The notes below the pieces were generated by a model. It did not search any database and was not told where the DNA came from. It saw only the letters and a list, made by a program, of their open reading frames with translations. The position numbers and the translations under genes were made by a program. This document shows, one piece after another, positions 1-6,122 of a stretch of 13,051 nucleotides of DNA (position 1 is the first letter of the stretch; each line of letters opens with the position of its first letter). Source of the DNA: JBQTIP01 sp052388025 (GTDB taxonomy: Bacteria; Actinomycetota; UBA4738; HRBIN12); the NCBI GenBank assembly GCA_052388025.1, contig JBQTIP010000213.1, positions 1-13,051 on the forward strand, read 5' to 3'.

Positions 1-2
1 TC

Positions 3-119
3 GGCAACCCCAACTTCGACAAGCTGCTCCTCGACCTTCGCCAGGACTGCCCCTACGGCACGTCCTTCGGGTCGCTCGGCGCCGGCGCGATCGCGGGCGT
101 GGGAGCGACGGGCGACTGA
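3..119 (+). CDS. 3' end of an unidentified protein (partial, cut by window edge)
   Basis: An open frame enters from the left edge and ends at TGA 117-119. It encodes 38 residues ending in GAGAIAGVGATGD. Nearly every third codon position is G or C, which is the coding signature of the whole window, so I take it as the real tail of a plus-strand gene and not a chance frame. The visible residues include one cysteine in LRQDCPYG and a glycine/alanine-rich end. I do not recognise the family. It converges with the phosphoesterase gene, whose stop lies only 3 bases away, and no terminator hairpin is visible between them. Confidence 0.55.
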   Translation, partial: GNPNFDKLLLDLRQDCPYGTSFGSLGAGAIAGVGATGD

Positions 120-122
120 ATG

Positions 123-1490
123 CTAGGAGTCCGGGAACTTCGGCCCTGCGCAATCGGTGCGGACGGGCCGAGGATCCGGCGGGCGCGGGGCCTGCTCGAA
201 GTCGAAGTCGTAGCTGAGGTTCTCCGCGTCCCGGTCCCGATGGGTGAGCTGCGAGAGCCCCCAGTTGTCCTCGATGAAGCGAAGGATCGACGAGAACTCA
301 CCGAGCTGATGGTCGACGTACCCGCGCTTCGCATACGGGGAGAGCACCAGGAGCGGCACCCGGATGCCGAACCCGAATTCGTCGACCTGCGGCGGGGGAA
401 CGTGATCGTAGAAGCCGCCGTAGTCGTCCCACGTGATGAAGATCGCTGTGTCCTCCCACATAGCGCTCTCCATGATCGCGTTCACAACCCTGGTGGTCCA
501 ATTCTCGCCGTGGCAGAAGCTGTACTCGGGGTGCTCGGAGAGCTCGAACCGTGGCGTCACCCAGGTGACCGGCGGCAGCAGGCCGTCGCGGATCTGGCCG
601 ATCAGGTCGTCCACGGGGAAGATACGGTCCCGCCAGAGCTCCTCGTTCTCCCGGTAGTGCCGGACCGCGTCGAATGCGGACCACAGGTAGCCGTTCTGCA
701 TGTTGGTGGCCGAGTAATAGGCCCACGGGATCCCGGCGCCATCGAGAAGGTCGCCCTCGGTCTGGAAGTCGAAGCACGGGGGTACCTTCTTCTCCTTGCC
801 CTCCTTGTCGACGATCGTGACGAAGGCGCTTTCCGTCGAGTCGCATCCCCATGCCTTGAACAGTCCCGTCGAGCGGTGCATCTCCTTCAAGAGGTCCTTG
901 TCCTGGATGGGGTTCTCGTGCGCGCCCCCCGACTGGGCCGCGATGGTGTAAAGGTGGTTGGGAAATGAGGGCCCCTGGGCCGAAGCGAAGAAGTTGTCCG
1001 AAAGCACGAACTCCTCCGCCCAGTGCCAGTAGTTGGGGAGCTTCTCGGGCCGGAACTGCGTGTACGCGTACCGGTCGGCCGTGGGGCTGTCGTTGATGCC
1101 GGAGCTGAACCCGTCCATCTTGCCCTCGTTCCAGGCCTCGAGGGCGCACTTGTAGCAGTGGCGGATATCCATCGGCAGGACTCCGTCGGTGGCCGGCGTG
1201 AGCGGGCGCTCGACCCCTCCGTCCATCGCGGTCGTCGCCCCGTTCGCGCCGGGGAAGAGCCCGAACATGTGGTCGAAGGTCCGGTTCTCCTTGATGATGA
1301 AGACCACGTGCTTGATGGGCCATCTGGTATCGAACGCGCTCGCGTCCACCGGCGCGGGCGCCGTTCCCATCGGCGCGGGGGGGAGCGGGTCCCAATTCGG
1401 CGCGCCGTCCGAGCAGGCGATGCCCACTAGGGTGAGCGCGAACGCAGCGCTCATGAGTCGGACGAACGGGCGAGGGTCGGGGCTCGGCAC
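123..1490 (-). CDS. Exported phosphoesterase (phospholipase C / acid phosphatase family, PF04185), predicted lipoprotein
   Basis: Predicted to hydrolyse phosphate esters (phospholipid or phosphomonoester; substrate unknown) outside the cytoplasmic membrane. The frame opens further upstream, to 1532. I prefer the GTG at 1490 because it gives an arginine-containing n-region, a hydrophobic stretch (SAAFALTLVGIAC) and a lipobox-like cysteine at about residue 26; an ATG at 1454 would remove the arginines. The family's N-terminal motif KENRTFDHMFG lies near residues 67-77. The second half carries ITWDDYGGFYDHVPPP (about 352-367) and RVPLLVLSPYAKRG (about 377-390), both typical of the phospholipase C/AcpA fold, and the catalytic ENRxFD block is intact. 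A proline-rich linker follows the lipid cysteine. It is head to head with the sulfatase, another alkaline-phosphatase-superfamily enzyme. A possible -10 (TAGCGT, minus strand, 1504-1499) lies 8 bases before the GTG, inside the sulfatase's first codons. The family is sure; the start and the lipidation are moderately sure. Confidence 0.9.
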   Translation of the reverse strand: MPSPDPRPFVRLMSAAFALTLVGIACSDGAPNWDPLPPAPMGTAPAPVDASAFDTRWPIKHVVFIIKENRTFDHMFGLFPGANGATTAMDGGVERPLTPATDGVLPMDIRHCYKCALEAWNEGKMDGFSSGINDSPTADRYAYTQFRPEKLPNYWHWAEEFVLSDNFFASAQGPSFPNHLYTIAAQSGGAHENPIQDKDLLKEMHRSTGLFKAWGCDSTESAFVTIVDKEGKEKKVPPCFDFQTEGDLLDGAGIPWAYYSATNMQNGYLWSAFDAVRHYRENEELWRDRIFPVDDLIGQIRDGLLPPVTWVTPRFELSEHPEYSFCHGENWTTRVVNAIMESAMWEDTAIFITWDDYGGFYDHVPPPQVDEFGFGIRVPLLVLSPYAKRGYVDHQLGEFSSILRFIEDNWGLSQLTHRDRDAENLSYDFDFEQAPRPPDPRPVRTDCAGPKFPDS

Positions 1491-1493
1491 GAC

Positions 1494-3014
1494 GTGACAC
1501 GCTACCGGATTCTCCGGCGCAGGCAGCCGCACCTTGCCGCGTTCGTCTGCTTGCCGTGCCTGCTCTGGGCGGCCGTCGCGTCGCCGGCCCTCGCCCTCGG
1601 CCAGCCCGAGGGCGAGCCACCGAGCATCCTGCTGATCGTGACCGACGACCAGCGATACGACACCTTATGGGCGATGCCGACGGTGCAGGAACGGCTGATC
1701 GGGCGCGGCGTGACGTTTGACAACGCGTTCGTGGTCAACCCGCTCTGCTGCCCGTCGCGCGCGAGCATCCTCACCGGTGACTACTCCCACACCACCGGGG
1801 TCTACCGGCAGCGGCCGCCGCACGGACGGTTCGACTGGTTCCGGGACGGCACTACGATCGCTACCCGGCTGGACGACGCGGGCTACACGACCGGGTACTT
1901 CGGGAAGTACCTCGACGGCTACCAACACGCCGCGCTGACGGGCTACGTCCCGCCGGGGTGGGACCGCTGGATGGCGTTCGTCCATTCCGCCTACCTCGAC
2001 TACAAGCTGTCGGTGGACGGCGTCGTCCGCTCGTACGCGAGCGCGCCCGATGACTACTCCACCGATGTGCTCGGGGAAGCGGCCGTCTCGTTTATCGAGC
2101 AGGAGCAGGGGCAGCTGCTCGTGGTGTTCGCTCCCGCCGCCCCACACAGTCCGGCGGTTCCGGCGGAACGGCACGCCGGCGCGTTCCCGGATCTCCAGCC
2201 GTGGCGTCCGCCAAGCTACGACGAACCGGATGTCTCGGACAAGCCCGGGCACATCCGTGGGCTCCCGCCGATCGACCCGTCGCGCGCGTCCGCGATGGAC
2301 GAGCTCCGCGCCGACCAGTACCGCACGCTGCCGGCGGTGGACGAGCAGATCGGCCGCCTCCTCGACGCGCTCGAGGAGACCGGGCGCCTTTCCTCAACGC
2401 TTGTCGTCCTCACATCGGACAATGGGCTCTCCTGGGGCGAGCATAGGTGGGACAAGAAGGAGGTCCCGTACGAGGAGAGCATCCGCGTGCCGTTCGTCCT
2501 CCGCTTCGACCCGCTCGTCGCCGAGGCGCGCGACGATCAGCACCTGGTGCTCAACATCGACATCGCACCGACGATCGCCGACGTGGCCGGCGTCCCGGCT
2601 CGCGAGACCGACGGCGAGAGCCTGACGCCGCTCCTTGTGGCCGGCGCTGCGCCCTGGCGTTCCGACTTCCTCGTGGAACACATGGAGGGAGCGAACCCCG
2701 TCCCGACCTATTGCGCCTTGCGGACCGAGGAAGCCCTCTACGTTCGCTACGCGACCGGCGAGGAGGAGCTGTACGAGCTGACCTCGGACCCCTTCGAGCT
2801 ACGGAATCGGGTGACCGCGCCCGAGCTCGCTTCGCTCGCCGATCGGCTGCGAGAACGCCTGGCCGTCCTGTGCCGGCCTCCCCCGCCGGGGCTCGAGGAT
2901 CGCTTCCCGTACCTCAGAACCCTGGTCGGCGTGCTGGCCCTCGCGGCGCTCCTACTGGCGGCCCGGCGCCTTGGTTCGGCTCCCGGTCACCGCTCCTCGG
3001 TGAGGGAGCGGTAG
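1494..3014 (+). CDS. Type I sulfatase (PF00884), secreted and C-terminally membrane-anchored
   Basis: Predicted to hydrolyse sulfate esters at the cell surface. The GTG at 1494 is chosen because it gives a classical signal peptide: MTRYRILRRR, a hydrophobic core, then ASPALALG near residues 29-36. The metal-binding motif is VTDDQ (49-53). The formylglycine motif is C85-C-P-S-R89 followed by ASILTG, so this is a Cys-type sulfatase that needs a formylglycine-generating enzyme, none of which is in the window. Further active-site features are GYFGKYL (134-140, Lys138), APHSP (His218), SDNG (308-311) and EHRWDKK (316-322). Residues about 476-492 (TLVGVLALAALLLAARR) form a transmembrane helix followed by a basic tail, which would hold the enzyme outside with its C-terminus inside. 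The length of 506 residues is normal for the family. The substrate cannot be told from sequence. The 3' end overlaps the nitrilase remnant on the other strand by 28 bases. No clear Shine-Dalgarno precedes the GTG. Confidence 0.92.
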   Translation: MTRYRILRRRQPHLAAFVCLPCLLWAAVASPALALGQPEGEPPSILLIVTDDQRYDTLWAMPTVQERLIGRGVTFDNAFVVNPLCCPSRASILTGDYSHTTGVYRQRPPHGRFDWFRDGTTIATRLDDAGYTTGYFGKYLDGYQHAALTGYVPPGWDRWMAFVHSAYLDYKLSVDGVVRSYASAPDDYSTDVLGEAAVSFIEQEQGQLLVVFAPAAPHSPAVPAERHAGAFPDLQPWRPPSYDEPDVSDKPGHIRGLPPIDPSRASAMDELRADQYRTLPAVDEQIGRLLDALEETGRLSSTLVVLTSDNGLSWGEHRWDKKEVPYEESIRVPFVLRFDPLVAEARDDQHLVLNIDIAPTIADVAGVPARETDGESLTPLLVAGAAPWRSDFLVEHMEGANPVPTYCALRTEEALYVRYATGEEELYELTSDPFELRNRVTAPELASLADRLRERLAVLCRPPPPGLEDRFPYLRTLVGVLALAALLLAARRLGSAPGHRSSVRER

Positions 3015-3163
3015 GGCTCGAAGACGGCGGCGGGAGCCTCGCCGAGGTGCTTCCAGACCCGGCTCAGACCGCGGGTCCCCCACTCCCTGACCGCCGTCAC
3101 GCGATCGAGGTCGACCACCTGGACGACGAGCTCCTCGTTCTGCCCGCATTCGAACAGGACCCG
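2987..3163 (-). pseudogene. C-terminal remnant of a nitrilase-superfamily (carbon-nitrogen hydrolase) gene
   Basis: On the minus strand, 58 codons ending at TGA 2989-2987 read RVLFECGQNEELVVQVVDLD, then RVTAVREWGTRGLSRVWKHL, then GEAPAAVFEPYRSLTEER. Almost every codon ends in G or C. The pattern 'GxVLxE...EELVVxxVDLDRVxxVREWGTxGLxxxWKxL' resembles the C-terminal strand and dimerisation arm of nitrilase-type amidases as I remember them; this is recognition from memory, not a search. The Glu-Lys-Cys catalytic core is missing: upstream of about 3163 the same frame is only the antisense of the PotD remnant. The fragment therefore lost all but its last fifth. Its end overlaps the sulfatase stop by 28 bases in opposite orientation. 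Nitrilase-type amidases often act in polyamine or nitrile breakdown, which would fit its neighbours, but that is inference. The alternative is that the frame is a chance antisense ORF. Confidence 0.5.
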
Positions 3164-3706
3164 GCCTTTGCGGGTCACGTCGGCATGCTCACCGAGGTGG
3201 TGGACACGGTGGGTCTCACGCTCCTCAGCCTGGGCATCGACCCCGAGCGGGCCACCGTCGAGGACGCGGAGCGCGCGCGGCAGAGGCTCCTGGAGCAGCG
3301 CGACGCGGGGATCGTCCGCGGCTACTACGGCAACGACTACATCGACGGCCTGGCCCGTGGGAACCTGTGGGCCACGATGGCCTGGTCGGGCGACATCTTC
3401 TTCCTGCGCCTCGACAACCCCGAGCTCGAGTTCGTCGTCCCGGAGGAGGGCGGCATCCGCTGGGTGACCCCTCTCGAGATCCCGCTCGGGGCTGCGCATC
3501 CGCGCGACGCCCACGCCTTCATGGACTTCTTCTACCGGCCCGAGATCGCCGCACAGGTCACGGAATGGGTGGGCTACCATCTCCCCGGTCGCCGGCGTGA
3601 AGGACTTGATCTTGAAGCACGCCGCCGAGTCGAGCGGGGCACGCGCGAGTACCTCGAGGAGGAGCAGGCTTGGAACGGCCTGTTCGGAGCCGTCGTGATC
3701 GGCTAG
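3158..3706 (+). pseudogene. 5'-truncated, frame-disrupted remnant of a PotD-like polyamine ABC transporter substrate-binding protein
   Basis: From about 3158 the plus strand encodes the C-terminal half of a spermidine/putrescine-binding lipoprotein: DPAFAGHVGML, then VGLTLLSLGIDP, GNLWATMAWSGD, VVPEEGGIRWVTPLEIP and HAFMDFFYRPEIAAQVTEWV. These follow the order seen in E. coli PotD ('MIWNGS', 'VWPKEGGIFWMDSLAIP', 'LINFLLRPDVAKQVAETIGY'). The signal peptide and first lobe are absent. After WVGY (3566-3577) the homology continues in another frame (3582-3638, SPVAGVKDLILKHAAESSG), then returns to the first frame for EYLEEEQAWNGLFGAVVIG and TAG 3704-3706. So a +1 shift and a compensating -1 shift, the latter perhaps with loss of a segment, scramble about 20 residues. 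The open frame extending 5' to 2447 is antisense or shadow sequence of neighbouring genes. No start or ribosome-binding site is evident. Very likely a dead gene. Confidence 0.75.
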
Positions 3707-3713
3707 CGAGCAA

Positions 3714-5132
3714 CTACACGGGCGTGAGCTGCAGCTCGCCCTTGCGGAGTTGTTGCCGCCAGTACTCCTGGCCCTCCTCGGGGAGCGTGTAGATCGGGTC
3801 GTAGTAAGAGTACCGGCGTGTGAGCGCCTCGGGGTCGTCGAACTCGATGCCGGTTCGGTAGTTCTTCGTCCAGTAGGAGATCCCCCTGACCCGGTCGTAA
3901 TCCTTCAGCATGTGCACCCATCGCTTACCTACCAAGGGGACATCGCACACGACACGCGGCGTGGCGAACCCGGGCATGTAGCCGAGCAGCGCGTACTGGA
4001 GGTCCTGTGCCTCGGCAACCGACGTCCTCCAGTGCTCCGAGTTGGGGATCATGTCGCACACATAGAAGTAGTAGGGCAGGACCTTCGCGTGATCGAGCAA
4101 GGTGAAGCAAAGCTCGAGCAGCGCGTTGGGGGTGGTGTTCACTCCGCGGAGCAGCACGCCCTGGTTCCGGACGTCCCGCATCCCGCTGTCCAGGATCATC
4201 CGGACGGCGTCACCGACGAGGGGGGTGACCTGCTGCGCGCAGTTGATGTGCGTGTGGACCGCGATGTCCACGTCGCGCTCGCGCGCGCGATCGGCCATCC
4301 GCTCGAAGCCCGCCCGCACGTGGTCCTGGAGGAAGTGCTGCGGGATGCCCATCAGGCCCTTGGTCGCCAGGCGGATGTCGCGGATGCTCTCGATGTCGAG
4401 GAGCTTCATCACGAACTCCTCGAGCCGCTTGATCGGCACGTTCGCCATGTCTCCGCCGGAGACCACGACGTCGCGCACCGACGGCGTATTGCGTAGATAG
4501 TCGAGCATGAGATCCCAACGCTCGTTCTGCTTGGTCTCGAACTTGTACTTGAGGATCTGTGCGGTGTCGTTTCCAACCAGATCCATCCGCGTGCAGTGCC
4601 CGCAGTACTGGGGACATGTCGAGATCAGCTCGGCGAGCACCTTGGTGGGGTAGCGGTGGGTCAGCCCCTCGACCGCCCACATGTCGGCTTCGTGGAGGCT
4701 GTCGCGGGAGGCCATCGGGTGATTCGTCCACTCGGGGTGGCGGTCCCGGAACGAAGGGGCCATGTAGCGGCGGACGGGGTCGTTCCACAGGTCCCGCTCG
4801 TCCATCGTGTTGATCATCTGCGGCGGGATGAGCATGGACATCGTGGCCCGCTCTTGCTGGTCCCGCTCGATGTCAGCGTAGAGGTCGTCGGTCAGATGCT
4901 CTCCCAGCGCCCGCTTGAGCTCCATCAGGTTCTTGACGGTGTGCGCGCGCTGCCACTGAGCGCTCTCCCACTGCTCCCCCGATACGTCGCGGTATCCGGG
5001 CAGCCGGGTCCAGTCCGGCTCCGTGTACTGGCGCTTCAAGGGGTAGGCGAACGGCTGATCGGCCGCGTGCGCCTTCGGGTCTCGGTGGCCGGGACGAACG
5101 TGGGAGCCCTCGATTGCGTGGCGCTCGCTCAC
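3714..5132 (-). CDS. kamA: Radical SAM aminomutase, KamA / lysine 2,3-aminomutase family
   Basis: Predicted PLP- and SAM-dependent aminomutase converting an alpha-amino acid (probably L-lysine) to the beta-amino acid in the cytoplasm. Numbered from the ATG at 5201, the 4Fe-4S motif is C196-x3-C200-x2-C203 in STCPQYCGHCTRM. Arg205 matches the carboxylate-binding arginine of clostridial LAM. Asp383 (YVCDMIPNSEHWRT) and Asp420 (VVCDVPLVGK) match the two aspartates that bind the lysine side-chain amine. Lys426 is the probable PLP lysine, although the usual PGGGGK loop is one residue shorter and reads PLVGK. NQGVLLRGVN (346-355) is typical of the family. Start: the frame begins at ATG 5201, just behind a TATACT -10 (5212-5207), which would allow leaderless translation. 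The GTG at 5132 has a good AGGGGG Shine-Dalgarno 7 bases upstream, and I use that. The gene converges with the PotD remnant, 7 bases away. The family is secure; the substrate is inferred from the conserved aspartates. Confidence 0.9.
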   Translation of the reverse strand: MSERHAIEGSHVRPGHRDPKAHAADQPFAYPLKRQYTEPDWTRLPGYRDVSGEQWESAQWQRAHTVKNLMELKRALGEHLTDDLYADIERDQQERATMSMLIPPQMINTMDERDLWNDPVRRYMAPSFRDRHPEWTNHPMASRDSLHEADMWAVEGLTHRYPTKVLAELISTCPQYCGHCTRMDLVGNDTAQILKYKFETKQNERWDLMLDYLRNTPSVRDVVVSGGDMANVPIKRLEEFVMKLLDIESIRDIRLATKGLMGIPQHFLQDHVRAGFERMADRARERDVDIAVHTHINCAQQVTPLVGDAVRMILDSGMRDVRNQGVLLRGVNTTPNALLELCFTLLDHAKVLPYYFYVCDMIPNSEHWRTSVAEAQDLQYALLGYMPGFATPRVVCDVPLVGKRWVHMLKDYDRVRGISYWTKNYRTGIEFDDPEALTRRYSYYDPIYTLPEEGQEYWRQQLRKGELQLTPV

Positions 5133-5440
5133 GTCCGTACCCCCTGGGAAGAGCAGCCGGCCCGGCAAATGCCGGTCCGGACGAACGAATGACCCCAACA
5201 TCGATCAGTATACCTGCGGTCCATCCGGTCGATTGCTTGTTTTGCCGAAGGATATTCGGACGGGACCCGGCGGGACGAGCGGACCGGCCGGGCAGCGCCT
5301 CCTCCTCGGAACGTGGTATCGTCGGGCCGAGGGTGCAGCATCGTAGTTCGCTTCGAGCAGTTCCCTCGCCGGCGGTTGCGCCGGCGGCCCCACGGGCGGA
5401 AGGACAGGCCCGGACCGGCCAAGGAAGGAGGGGATTGCTT
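5133..5440. promoter_or_regulatory. Divergent intergenic region between kamA and the cold-shock gene
   Basis: No convincing separate gene lies here, although the kamA frame stays open to 5201. Minus strand: TATACT at 5212-5207 is a good -10 for kamA, with no clear -35; transcription would begin close to the ATG at 5201. Plus strand: TGG-TATCGT at 5314-5322 is a candidate extended -10 for the cold-shock gene, giving a leader of roughly 110 bases. That leader contains a strong hairpin (5367-5386), listed separately, and the Shine-Dalgarno AAGGAAGGAGGGG (5421-5433). Long structured leaders are common on cold-shock mRNAs. The promoter assignments rest on hexamer likeness alone. Confidence 0.4.
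5367..5386 (+). promoter_or_regulatory. Strong hairpin in the cold-shock mRNA leader
   Basis: Two copies of the self-complementary octamer CGCCGGCG (5367-5374 and 5379-5386) are separated by GTTG and form a perfect 8-bp, all-GC stem with a 4-base loop. It ends 34 bases before the Shine-Dalgarno and has no T-run after it, so it looks like leader structure and not a terminator. A role in temperature-dependent translation or mRNA stability is plausible but inferred. Confidence 0.5.
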
Positions 5441-5647
5441 GTGGCAACCGGTACCGTGAAGTGGTTCAGCTCCGAGAAGGGCTACGGATTCATCACTCCC
5501 GAGGATGGCAGCCCTGACGTGTTCGTGCACTTCAGCGCCATCGTTGGCGAGGGATACAAGAACCTCGACGAGGGTCAGGCGGTCGAGTACGAAGTGACCT
5601 CGGGGCAGAAAGGCCCCCAGGCCACCAACGTCAAGCCAGTCGCCTAG
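5441..5647 (+). CDS. cspA: Cold-shock protein (CspA family), single-stranded nucleic-acid chaperone
   Basis: A 68-residue protein starting at GTG 5441 (VATGTVKWFSSEKGYGFI), the usual size and opening of bacterial cold-shock proteins. RNP1 is KGYGFI (13-18) and RNP2 is VFVHF (27-31), with the surrounding aromatic residues Trp8, Phe9, Tyr16, Phe17, Phe28 and Phe31 in place for base stacking. The five-strand OB fold ends with GPQATNVKP. The start is fixed by the strong purine-rich Shine-Dalgarno GGAGG (5427-5431), 9 bases upstream; the longer frame reaching back to 5114 is leader sequence. It has its own terminator and its leader hairpin, so it is probably a single-gene transcript. It binds RNA or single-stranded DNA, preventing or melting secondary structure and often acting as a transcription antiterminator. 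Whether it is cold-induced or constitutive cannot be told here. Confidence 0.96.
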   Translation: MATGTVKWFSSEKGYGFITPEDGSPDVFVHFSAIVGEGYKNLDEGQAVEYEVTSGQKGPQATNVKPVA

Positions 5648-5672
5648 GCGACTCAGCTTCTGCTGAACGTGT

Positions 5673-5698
5673 GAGGGACCCGCTTCCGCGGGTCCCTC
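5673..5698 (+). terminator. Rho-independent terminator of the cold-shock gene (possibly bidirectional)
   Basis: A perfect 11-bp stem has arms GAGGGACCCGC (5673-5683) and GCGGGTCCCTC (5688-5698) with loop TTCC. The short pyrimidine-rich tail TCTCGTT follows. It begins 25 bases after the cold-shock stop, behind a small TCAGC/GCTGA hairpin (5655-5668 region). The next gene converges from the right and stops at 5718, so the same stem may also end that transcript. Confidence 0.8.
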
Positions 5699-5717
5699 TC
5701 TCGTTGGCGAAGCCGAG

Positions 5718-6008
5718 TTACCGGCGGCCGCGGCCCCGGCCGCCCCCGCCGAAGTTGCCCTGACCTCTCGGACGCCGTTCGAATCGTGGCTGCTCCTGCG
5801 GTCCCTTGGGAAGCCTGGCTTTCAGCGGCACATGTCCGGTGCGTTCGAACTGCACGGCGACGTGGTCGGCCTTCTGCTCGCGGGCGGTCTCACGCCACCC
5901 CGTGGCGAGCAGGTACCGCATCCGGCCGGCCGCGCTCCTGCGCAGCTTGTCGGTGCCGGGGACCTTCACGTATAGCTGCTCTTGCAGGATCTCCTTGTGA
6001 TCGCCCAT
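5718..6008 (-). CDS. Small basic protein with an RGG-like glycine/arginine tail, function unknown
   Basis: A 96-residue protein starting at ATG 6008 (MGDHKEILQEQLYVKV). I do not recognise the family. Residues 1-70 look like a compact basic domain with several hydrophobic stretches and no membrane segment or signal peptide (QLYVKVPGTDKLRRSAAGRM, YLLATGWRE, DHVAVQFERTGHVPLKARL). The last 20 residues are low-complexity and rich in Gly and Arg (RRPRGQGNFGGGGRGRGRR), like RGG tails that contact RNA. The start is supported by an extended -10 on the minus strand, TGC-TACCCT, ending 6 bases before the ATG; this would make the mRNA leaderless, and there is no Shine-Dalgarno. It converges with the cold-shock gene across its terminator and diverges from transketolase. 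An RNA-binding role is inferred from composition and neighbours. The much longer frame extending to 7187 is antisense to transketolase. Confidence 0.75.
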   Translation of the reverse strand: MGDHKEILQEQLYVKVPGTDKLRRSAAGRMRYLLATGWRETAREQKADHVAVQFERTGHVPLKARLPKGPQEQPRFERRPRGQGNFGGGGRGRGRR

Positions 6009-6023
6009 GCGCCAAGGGTAGCA
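6009..6023 (-). promoter_or_regulatory. Extended -10 promoter of the RGG-tailed gene, likely leaderless
   Basis: On the minus strand the sequence reads TGC-TACCCT (6023-6015), then TGGCGC, then ATG at 6008. A TGn-TAnnnT element 6 bases before a start codon places transcription initiation at or near the A of the ATG. No good -35 is seen 17 bases upstream, which is usual when TGn is present. The rest of the 114-base gap to transketolase holds a GCCGT/ACGGC hairpin (about 6078-6093) and the transketolase Shine-Dalgarno. Confidence 0.4.
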
Positions 6024-6122
6024 GGGCCGCGCTTCCGAGCAGCCGATGCATCTGCTCGGCACGGAACTCCCGCCCGGCCGTAAGCTGACGGCTTCGAGTG
6101 ACGCGGGTCGGGAGGCCAAGGC

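Noticed and set aside
298..1620. A 440-codon minus-strand open frame over the phosphoesterase gene
   Set aside because: It is a shifted-frame shadow of the phosphoesterase, Arg/Pro/Gly-rich with no domain. The other frame has the ENRTFD and DDYGGFYDH motifs.
2447..3157. The 5' extension of the PotD-remnant open frame, which would make a 419-residue protein
   Set aside because: Up to 3014 it is a shifted frame of the sulfatase, and from 3015 to about 3157 it is antisense to the nitrilase remnant. No homology to a binding protein appears before about 3158.
5114..5440. Extended cold-shock ORF with an extra 109 N-terminal codons
   Set aside because: The normal cold-shock start MATGTVKWF-like sequence follows a strong Shine-Dalgarno at the correct distance. 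The upstream part is leader with a hairpin.
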